A program made the translations under genes and the position numbers. Source: Anaerolineales bacterium (GTDB taxonomy: Bacteria > Chloroflexota > Anaerolineae > Anaerolineales > DRMV01). From it: a stretch of 8,130 nucleotides of DNA. This document shows, piece after piece, positions 1 to 5,501 of this stretch (position 1 is its first letter; every line of letters begins with the position of its first letter). Under the pieces are notes generated by a model. That model made no database searches. It saw only the letters and a program-made list of their open reading frames with translations, and had not been told where the DNA came from. The stretch spans positions 1-8,130 of the forward strand of contig WGAK01000123.1 of assembly GCA_015494815.1 (NCBI GenBank). Direction: 5' to 3'.

Positions 1-101
1 ATGTCGGCCAGGCGGGCCGCGTCCACCACCGTCAGCCCTGCGGGCACGGTGACCGGGCGGTCGTCAATGATGAGGGTGACTTGCTTGCCGTTCGCGCTCA
101 T
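1..101 (-). CDS. nuoG: NuoG-like NADH-quinone oxidoreductase subunit, N-terminal fragment (cut by window edge)
   Basis: Only the first 33 codons are present; the gene runs off the left edge. The translation begins MSANGKQVTLIIDDRPVTVP and continues with a 'GLTVVDAARLAD' stretch. This is the beta-strand and helix pattern that opens the N-terminal [2Fe-2S] ferredoxin-like domain of NuoG. The cysteine ligands would lie beyond the edge, so they cannot be checked. The ATG at 99-101 is preceded by GGAGAG at 107-112 (5-nt spacing), which supports the start. It lies 52 bp downstream of the nucleotidyltransferase gene, in the position where nuoG normally follows nuoF, and that context is the main reason for choosing NuoG. 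The same N-terminal domain also opens some formate dehydrogenase alpha subunits, HoxU and iron-only hydrogenases, so these remain alternatives. Confidence 0.7.
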   Translation of the reverse strand, partial: MSANGKQVTLIIDDRPVTVPAGLTVVDAARLAD

Positions 102-153
102 GCGGTCTCTCCGATAAAAGTCCCAAGCGGTCTACCGGGCACCTGCGCCGTGC

Positions 154-549
154 TCATGCGGCGCTGGTAGGCGGGACCACTTCGGCCCCTGGGGTCGCCC
201 ACATGTCGGGCGAGAGGTGCCAGCCATGTTGTACGGCGTCTTCAATCACCGAGGACACCTGTCGAATATACTGAAATTCCTCCGGCGTGTAACAGAAGAA
301 GTCAATGTGCTTATCGAAATCGGCCAGCCACACCAGCCAGGGCATTCGTTCGGGCATGGGCATCTTCCGAAAAGTCTCGGACACAATCACCACATCCAGG
401 TCCGATTCGGGACGCGCGGTACCTTGCACCCGGGAGCCGAACACAATGACCCGAACGGGCTGCACGGCCTTCACAATCCGTGGCAACACCTCGCGCAGAA
501 AGCGCCGCACCCAAACATCCTCTTGTGCCCGAACTGCTACCGTTGTCAT
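154..549 (-). CDS. Stand-alone MNT-type nucleotidyltransferase domain protein
   Basis: A 131-aa protein of the minimal nucleotidyltransferase (pol-beta-like) superfamily. Seen in the sequence: 'VIVFGSRVQGTARPESDLDVVIV' split around the GS motif at residues 38-39, catalytic-type Asp50 and Asp52 (SDLDV), and a third Asp83 in 'HIDFF'. All three metal-binding acids therefore appear intact. Members transfer a nucleotide to a protein, RNA or small molecule; many small ones are antitoxins paired with a HEPN protein, but no HEPN partner is visible here. I chose the ATG at 547-549, which has GGTGGA 4 nt upstream. An in-frame GTG at 559-561 would add four residues but has a poorly spaced ribosome site. 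The gene begins 19 bp after the nuoF stop and ends 52 bp before nuoG, so it is probably co-transcribed with complex I. GC over 241-540 is about 57% by hand count, against roughly 62-77% in sampled nuoF stretches. The substrate is unknown. Confidence 0.85.
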   Translation of the reverse strand: MTTVAVRAQEDVWVRRFLREVLPRIVKAVQPVRVIVFGSRVQGTARPESDLDVVIVSETFRKMPMPERMPWLVWLADFDKHIDFFCYTPEEFQYIRQVSSVIEDAVQHGWHLSPDMWATPGAEVVPPTSAA

Positions 550-568
550 GTCTTCCACCACACCCTAC

Positions 569-1816
<1,248 letters not shown>

Positions 1817-1871
1817 CGAAATTCCTACTCCTCGCAGCAGCGGTGGCTCGGCCAGAACGCCGACCGGGGCA

Positions 1872-2396
1872 TCATTCCTCCGCGGCCGGGGTGGATGCCT
1901 GCGCCTGGCGCCACGATTCCACCAGGGCCAGGGCCTTCTCCAGGTCCATGTTCTCGTGGTAAGTCAGCCCCTCGGGCGTTTGCACCTGGAAGACCGGGGC
2001 CTTGTCGCACGCGGCAATGCACATCACCTCTTCCAGCGAAATCAAGCCGTCGGGCGTGGTCTCGCCTGCCTTGATGCCCAGCGCGTCTTCCAGGTCGTGC
2101 AAGAACTTCTCCGCGCCCCGCAGCGCGCAGGGCAGGTCGGTGCACACCTGAATGCGATAACGGCCTCCGGGCCGGTCGTGGAACAGGGTGTAGAAGCCCA
2201 CCACCCCGTCCACCTCGGTGACCGAGACATCCAAAATCTCGGCCACGATGCGCATCCCCTCGGGCGGGATGTGGCCGCCGAACTCGCGCTGCACCAGGTA
2301 GAGCAAGGGCAGCATGGCCGAGCGCTTGTGCTCGGGCGGATACTTGGCCAGGATGGCCTCGATTTCGTCGCGGTGTTGCTCGTAAAACGCGTTCAT
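1872..2396 (-). CDS. nuoE: NADH-quinone oxidoreductase subunit E ([2Fe-2S], 24-kDa type)
   Basis: A 174-aa NuoE. With NuoF it forms the NADH dehydrogenase head of complex I and carries the N1a [2Fe-2S] cluster on a thioredoxin-like fold. The four ligands are visible as C85-x4-C90 in 'VCTDLPCALRG' and C126-x3-C130 in 'VMCIAACDKAP'. The N-terminal helical part with 'LLYLVQREFGGHIPPE' (31-46) and 'VGFYTLFHDRPGGRY' (66-80) is typical. Length is normal. The ATG at 2394-2396 has GGGAG 6 nt upstream. It follows nuoD by 48 bp and precedes nuoF by 55 bp in the same operon. The C-terminal tail (about residues 163-174) is rich in Ala and Glu and is probably unstructured. Confidence 0.96.
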   Translation of the reverse strand: MNAFYEQHRDEIEAILAKYPPEHKRSAMLPLLYLVQREFGGHIPPEGMRIVAEILDVSVTEVDGVVGFYTLFHDRPGGRYRIQVCTDLPCALRGAEKFLHDLEDALGIKAGETTPDGLISLEEVMCIAACDKAPVFQVQTPEGLTYHENMDLEKALALVESWRQAQASTPAAEE

Positions 2397-2444
2397 GCGT
2401 GACTCCCGCTGGTGACCCGGTGTGGTCTTCGGCCGGGGATGCGC

Positions 2445-3686
2445 CTATCGGTCCACATCGCCCAGCACGATGTCAATGCTGCCGATGATGGCGACCAGGT
2501 CGGCCACCATGTGACCCTTGGACATCATGGGCAGCAGTTGCAGGTTGGCAAACGAGGGCGTGCGCGCGTGGATGCGCTGCGGATGCGGGCCGCCGTTGCC
2601 TTCGATGTAAAAGCCCAACTCCCCGCGCGGGGATTCCACGGCCACATACACCGCGCCCTTGGGCGCGTGGAAGCCCTCGGTCCAATACTTGAAGTGGTGA
2701 ATCACGGCCTCCATGCTGTGGGCCAGTTCGGACTTGGGCGGCGGCACGAACTTGCGGTTCGGCGTGCGCACGGGCTGGCCCTCGGTGCGGGCCAGTTTGT
2801 CCAAAGCCTGGCGGATGATTTTCAGGCTCTGGCGCATCTCCTCCATGCGCACCAGGTAGCGGGCGTACACATCGCCCTCGGGCCGCACGGGGATGTCGAA
2901 GTCGTATTGCTCGTAGCCGCTGTAGGGCCGGGCCTTGCGAATGTCGTACTTGATGCCCGAACCCCGCAGCACCGGGCCCGTGGCGCCGTGCGCAATGGCG
3001 TCCTCGGCCCGCAGCACGCCAATGCCCTTGACCCGCTGCAAGAAGAGGGGGTTCTCGGTCAGCAGGGCTTCGTACTGGTCAATGCGCGCGGGGAAGTAAT
3101 CAATGAACGCGCGCACGGCCTCGGCAAAGCCGGGGGGCACATCGCGCCACAAGCCGCCGGGCCGGATGTAGGTGGTCATCATGCGCTGGCCCGCGACCAT
3201 CTCTAAGATTTCCAGAATCATCTCCCGCTCGCGGAAGCAGTAGAGGAAGACGGACATCGCGGCCAGGTCCAGCGCGTGGGTGCCCAACCACACCAGATGC
3301 GACGCGATGCGCTGCAATTCGGCCAGAATGACGCGGATGATTTGCGCGCGCTCGGGGATGTCGTCAATGCCCAGCAGTTTCTCCACCGCCAGGGCGTAGG
3401 CCAGGTTGTTGCCCACGGTGTTCAAATAGTCCATGCGGTCGGTCATCACCGTGGCCTTGATGTAATTCTTGGCCTCCATGTTCTTCTCGATGCCCGTGTG
3501 CAAAAAGCCGATGTCGGGCACGCAGTTGACGATGACCTCGCCGTCCAGTTCCAACAGCAAACGCAGCACGCCGTGGGTGGAAGGGTGCTGCGGCCCCATG
3601 TTCAGCAACATGGTCTCGCCCGAGAGCGCGCGCTCCGAGACCAGATGTCGCAGGTCGTCTACGGTGATTTCCATGCGCTCCAACAT
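2445..3686 (-). CDS. nuoD: NADH-quinone oxidoreductase subunit D (49-kDa type, quinone site)
   Basis: A 413-aa NuoD, related to the large subunit of [NiFe] hydrogenases, which forms most of the quinone-binding cavity of complex I with NuoB. Family hallmarks are 'GPQHPSTHGVLRLLLELDGE' (residues 31-50), 'GFLHTGIEKNMEAKNY' (60-75), 'YIRPGGLWRDVPP' and the C-terminal 'IGSIDIVLGDVDR'. The hydrogenase nickel-ligand cysteines are not at the C-terminus, as expected for a complex I subunit. I prefer ATG 3684-3686, because AAGGAG lies 8 nt upstream. An upstream in-frame GTG at 3714-3716, overlapping the nuoC stop as GTGA, would add ten residues and remains possible. nuoC and nuoD are separate genes here rather than fused as in some bacteria. 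The gap to nuoC is 26 bp with this start. Confidence 0.97.
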   Translation of the reverse strand: MLERMEITVDDLRHLVSERALSGETMLLNMGPQHPSTHGVLRLLLELDGEVIVNCVPDIGFLHTGIEKNMEAKNYIKATVMTDRMDYLNTVGNNLAYALAVEKLLGIDDIPERAQIIRVILAELQRIASHLVWLGTHALDLAAMSVFLYCFREREMILEILEMVAGQRMMTTYIRPGGLWRDVPPGFAEAVRAFIDYFPARIDQYEALLTENPLFLQRVKGIGVLRAEDAIAHGATGPVLRGSGIKYDIRKARPYSGYEQYDFDIPVRPEGDVYARYLVRMEEMRQSLKIIRQALDKLARTEGQPVRTPNRKFVPPPKSELAHSMEAVIHHFKYWTEGFHAPKGAVYVAVESPRGELGFYIEGNGGPHPQRIHARTPSFANLQLLPMMSKGHMVADLVAIIGSIDIVLGDVDR

Positions 3687-3694
3687 GCCGGCCA

Positions 3695-3708
3695 CTCCTT
3701 GGGGAACC
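3695..3708 (-). repeat. 14-bp intercistronic repeat, copy before nuoD
   Basis: CTCCTTGGGGAACC on the plus strand. It holds the AAGGAG ribosome site of nuoD plus extra conserved bases upstream of it. An identical 14-mer precedes nuoC at 4236-4249. Confidence 0.6.
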
Positions 3709-3712
3709 CGGC

Positions 3713-4228
3713 TCACGACCGGGGCCGCGGCTTGCGGCGCTCGATGTCGTCGAAGTTGAACGAGAACTGCGGCTCTTCATAGCCCAAGGGGTAGTCCTTG
3801 CGCAACGGATGCCCCACCCAATCGTAGGGCATCAAAATCCGCCGCAAGTCGGGGTGCCCCGTGAACCGAATGCCGAACATGTCCCACACTTCCCGCTCGT
3901 ACCAGTTGGCGCTGGGGTACAGCCCCACCAGGGAGGGCACCTCGGCCGCGTCCTCCTCCACCGGCACGCGCAGGCGCACGGCCACATTGTGGGTGTAGGA
4001 GTAGAACTGGTAGACCACATGGAAGCGGGGCCGGCCCTCGGGCCAATAGTCCACCGCGGTCACATCCAGCAGCGCGTCGAAGCCCAACTCATCGCGCAAC
4101 AGGCGGGCGGCCTCGAGCAGGCGCTCGGCCGGCACCTGAAACGAGACCTCATCGCGAAAGACCGTCGGCGCCGCGGCCAGGCGCTCCTGCAAAGTCGGGA
4201 TGACCACATCGCTCAGGTAGGCGTCCAT
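3713..4228 (-). CDS. nuoC: NADH-quinone oxidoreductase subunit C (30-kDa type)
   Basis: A 171-aa NuoC, the structural subunit that packs against NuoD in the connecting arm of complex I and carries no cofactor. The 30-kDa signature is clear at residues 111-132: 'EREVWDMFGIRFTGHPDLRR', then 'ILMPYDWVGHPLRKDYPLGY'. The N-terminal half (1-100) shows the alternating pattern of the family, including 'LLDVTAVDYWPEGRPRFHVV'. Length is typical. The ATG at 4226-4228 has AAGGAG 7 nt upstream. The intercistronic stretch upstream contains a 14-mer repeated almost in the same place before nuoD. The stop overlaps a GTG that could be an alternative nuoD start. Confidence 0.96.
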   Translation of the reverse strand: MDAYLSDVVIPTLQERLAAAPTVFRDEVSFQVPAERLLEAARLLRDELGFDALLDVTAVDYWPEGRPRFHVVYQFYSYTHNVAVRLRVPVEEDAAEVPSLVGLYPSANWYEREVWDMFGIRFTGHPDLRRILMPYDWVGHPLRKDYPLGYEEPQFSFNFDDIERRKPRPRS

Positions 4229-4235
4229 GCCCCAT

Positions 4236-4249
4236 CTCCTTGGGGAACC
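4236..4249 (-). repeat. 14-bp intercistronic repeat, copy before nuoC
   Basis: CTCCTTGGGGAACC on the plus strand, identical to 3695-3708. It lies 7 bp from the nuoC start, against 8 bp for the nuoD copy. Similarity continues weakly for about 15 bp beyond the 14-mer. Confidence 0.6.
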
Positions 4250-4264
4250 GCGCTCGCGGCCGGG

Positions 4265-4750
4265 TCACGCCCGGGCCCGCAAAGGGTGTTCCTTCATGAC
4301 CTTGGCGTGCAGGGTCAACACGCCGTGGATGAGTTGCTCGGGCCGCGGGGGGCAACCGGACACATACACATCCACGGGCACCACTTCGTCCACGCCCTGC
4401 AGCACCGCGTAGTTGTTGAACACACCGCCGCACGACGCGCAATCGCCCATCGCGATGACCCACTTGGGCTCCACCATCTGGTCGTACAGACGGCGCAGCA
4501 CGGGGGCCATCTTGCGGGTCACCCGCCCGGCCACAATCATCAGGTCCGACTGCCGCGGGCTGGGGCGCATCAACTCCATGCCGAAGCGGCTCATGTCGTA
4601 GTGGGAAGCCTGCGCGGCCATCATCTCGATGGCGCAGCAAGCCAGGCCGAACAGCAAGGGCCACATGGCCCGGGTGCGCGCCCAGTTGACGGCCTCTTCT
4701 AAGGTGGTGGTCACAATCCCCATCTCGCCGAGTTTATGCTCTACTCCCAT
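4265..4750 (-). CDS. nuoB: NADH-quinone oxidoreductase subunit B (N2 cluster, PSST type)
   Basis: A 161-aa NuoB, which holds the terminal [4Fe-4S] cluster N2 next to the quinone site. Cluster residues are visible as the tandem Cys38-Cys39 in 'FGLACCAIEMM', Cys104 in 'MGDCASCGG' and Cys133 in 'VSGCPPRPE'. An additional Cys107 sits in 'CASCGG', where many homologues have Ser. 'SRFGMELMRPSPRQSDLMIV' (54-73) is also typical. The ATG at 4748-4750 overlaps the last 10 bp of nuoA and has AAGGAG 7 nt upstream, so the start is well supported and translation is probably coupled to nuoA. It ends 36 bp before nuoC. Confidence 0.97.
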   Translation of the reverse strand: MGVEHKLGEMGIVTTTLEEAVNWARTRAMWPLLFGLACCAIEMMAAQASHYDMSRFGMELMRPSPRQSDLMIVAGRVTRKMAPVLRRLYDQMVEPKWVIAMGDCASCGGVFNNYAVLQGVDEVVPVDVYVSGCPPRPEQLIHGVLTLHAKVMKEHPLRARA

Positions 4751-5097
4751 TCCAACGCTCCTTTTCGCCAGGCATAGATGTAGCCCACCAGCAGAATGGC
4801 GATGAAGACCAGCATCTCCAGCAGCCCAAACAGGCCCAATTGGCGGAAGGTCACCGCCCAGGGCAGCAAGAAGATGACCTCCACATCGAAGAGCAAGAAG
4901 AGCATGGCGATGCGATAGAAGCGCACGGGCTGCCGACGCATGCCCGGGCCGATGGGCACCATGCCCGACTCATAAGGGCTCAACTTGCGGAAGGTCGGTT
5001 TACGGGGGCCCAGCAGGGCGTCCAGCGCGATGATGAGCACGGCCAGGGCCGTGGAGAGAACCAACATGATGGCGATGGGAATGTATTGCCACAGCAT
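4741..5097 (-). CDS. nuoA: NADH-quinone oxidoreductase subunit A (membrane subunit)
   Basis: A 118-aa NuoA (ND3 type) of the complex I membrane arm, at the junction with the quinone site. Three hydrophobic membrane segments are visible at about residues 4-27, 62-84 and 88-109. The conserved loop 'PYESGMVPIG' (41-50) and 'LFDVEVIFLLPWA' (69-81), with acidic residues inside the second segment, are family hallmarks. Ser44 stands where mitochondrial ND3 has Cys, as in many bacteria. I chose ATG 5095-5097, with AGGGG about 8 nt upstream. The open frame continues to an ATG at 5190, but that would place the start upstream of the -10 box and add a non-family extension, so it is rejected. This is the first gene of the operon. 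Confidence 0.95.
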   Translation of the reverse strand: MLWQYIPIAIMLVLSTALAVLIIALDALLGPRKPTFRKLSPYESGMVPIGPGMRRQPVRFYRIAMLFLLFDVEVIFLLPWAVTFRQLGLFGLLEMLVFIAILLVGYIYAWRKGALEWE

Positions 5098-5110
5098 GAT
5101 GCAGCCCCTG

Positions 5111-5158
5111 GCACAAAAGGGTGGGCCGCGTCGTCGCGACCCCGGCGTTTTTTTGTGC
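5111..5158 (-). promoter_or_regulatory. Two-tier stem-loop in the nuo mRNA leader
   Basis: On the minus strand an outer 8-bp stem pairs GCACAAAA (5151-5158) with TTTTGTGC (5111-5118). Inside it an 8-bp stem pairs GGGTCGCG (5135-5142) with CGCGGCCC (5123-5130), with one G-U pair and the 4-nt loop ACGA. The structure begins within about 7 nt of the predicted transcript start and ends just before the AGGGG ribosome site of nuoA. A role in protecting the 5' end or in modulating nuoA initiation is inference. Confidence 0.6.
5123..5154 (+). terminator. Candidate intrinsic terminator on the plus strand, antisense to the nuo leader
   Basis: Plus-strand reading gives a GC-rich hairpin: GCCG (5125-5128) with CGGC (5143-5146), and inside it GTCG (5130-5133) with CGAC (5137-5140). 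One base later comes a run of seven T (5148-5154). A competing hairpin joins 5123-5130 with 5135-5142. If active it would stop antisense transcripts leaving the nuo operon before they reach the divergent gene. No plus-strand gene ends here, so the assignment is tentative. Confidence 0.35.
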
Positions 5159-5171
5159 GAATTCTCACGAG

Positions 5172-5200
5172 AGTATAACACGCGGCCCAAGGGGTGTCAA
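5172..5200 (-). promoter_or_regulatory. Sigma-70-type promoter of the nuo operon
   Basis: Read on the minus strand, a perfect TTGACA (5195-5200) and TATACT (5172-5177) are separated by exactly 17 bp. Transcription would start near 5165, giving a leader of about 68 nt before nuoA. The start point is inferred from standard spacing. Confidence 0.88.
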
Positions 5201-5228
5201 CGCGCCCCACCCATGCGCATACCTAAAA

Positions 5229-5257
5229 ATGCCAGGTGTCACCTCGCGGGTTGGCAT
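5229..5257. promoter_or_regulatory. Nested inverted repeat between divergent promoters, candidate operator
   Basis: ATGCCA (5229-5234) and TGGCAT (5252-5257) form a perfect 6-bp inverted repeat with a 17-bp interior. Nested at its left end is AGGTG-T-CACCT (5234-5244). The element lies about 30 bp upstream of the nuo -35 box and about 85 bp upstream of the gdhA -10 box, where a regulator of either gene could bind. No regulator family is recognised from the motif. Confidence 0.35.
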
Positions 5258-5262
5258 ACGGC

Positions 5263-5296
5263 GGCGCACCGCAGCGAGGCCAAGGCGCGGTGCGCC
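5263..5296. repeat. Perfect 10-bp inverted repeat in the divergent region
   Basis: GGCGCACCGC (5263-5272) is an exact reverse complement of GCGGTGCGCC (5287-5296), separated by 14 bp. No T-run follows on either strand, so it does not look like an intrinsic terminator. It lies between the nuo and gdhA promoters, upstream of both predicted transcription starts, so a role at the DNA level (protein site or extruded hairpin) is more likely than one in either mRNA. Confidence 0.55.
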
Positions 5297-5317
5297 CATC
5301 CGCCCGCCGGGCGATGA

Positions 5318-5346
5318 TGGAAGTCAGGGCCGGGCCGCGGTATAAT
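5318..5346 (+). promoter_or_regulatory. Sigma-70-type promoter for gdhA
   Basis: A perfect TATAAT -10 box (5341-5346) has the weak -35 candidate TGGAAG (5318-5323, three of six consensus matches) 17 bp upstream. Transcription would start near 5353, leaving a leader of about 150 nt. The poor -35 box suggests an activator might be needed. A short inverted repeat (TCCTGC 5347-5352, GCAGGA 5362-5367) lies across the predicted start point. Confidence 0.7.
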
Positions 5347-5374
5347 TCCTGCGCCCCACGGGCAGGAGCGCATC

Positions 5375-5470
5375 ATGGCATCCACGGCACAAAGACGCGT
5401 GCAAGGACGCTTTCGCAGGACTTCAACCGGCCGGCCGCGTTGCCACGCCGACCGGGTACTTTTCTTTTAA
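5375..5470 (+). CDS. Possible 31-aa leader peptide upstream of glutamate dehydrogenase
   Basis: A small ORF in the gdhA leader. The ATG at 5375-5377 is preceded by CAGGAG at 5363-5368 with a 6-nt spacer, and the frame ends in TAA (5468-5470), 31 bp before the gdhA ATG and out of frame with it. It begins MASTAQRRVQGRFRR and contains eight Arg in 31 residues, ending in VLFF. It has no recognised domain. Its last 15 codons overlap a GC-rich stem-loop and T-rich tract. Arginine richness is partly expected from GC-rich DNA, so translation is plausible because of the Shine-Dalgarno sequence and position, but unproven. Confidence 0.35.
   Translation: MASTAQRRVQGRFRRTSTGRPRCHADRVLFF
5427..5468 (+). 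promoter_or_regulatory. Attenuator-like stem-loop with T-rich tract in the gdhA leader
   Basis: CCGGCCGG (5427-5434) can pair with CCGACCGG (5448-5455) with a single mismatch, and the interior can form GCGT (5437-5440) with ACGC (5445-5448). Four bases later comes TTTTCTTTT (5460-5468). The T-tract is interrupted and slightly distant, so termination would be partial at best. It overlaps the end of the possible leader peptide, the arrangement used in transcription attenuation. The function is inference. Confidence 0.35.
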
Positions 5471-5501
5471 CCCCCATCCTCGATTGCAGGAGGCATCTTC
5501 C

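Noticed and set aside
102..133. A 7-bp direct repeat GCGGTCT (102-108 and 127-133) before nuoG, considered as a target-site duplication of an insertion
   Set aside because: It is short, lies wholly on one side of the nucleotidyltransferase gene and has no terminal inverted repeats nearby, so chance is the simplest explanation.
2412..3206. A 264-codon plus-strand open frame opposite nuoD
   Set aside because: It is antisense to clear nuoD coding sequence, and its His/Ala/Gln-rich composition has no recognisable domain.
5098..5190. An N-terminal extension of nuoA starting at 5190
   Set aside because: The extension covers the -10 box of the promoter, lacks family similarity and is charged. The ATG at 5097 has a ribosome site and gives the usual NuoA length.
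5401..5422. The near-repeat AGGACGC / CAGGACT in the gdhA leader as an operator
   Set aside because: The match is short and imperfect and falls inside the possible small ORF. There is no symmetry or spacing to support a binding site.
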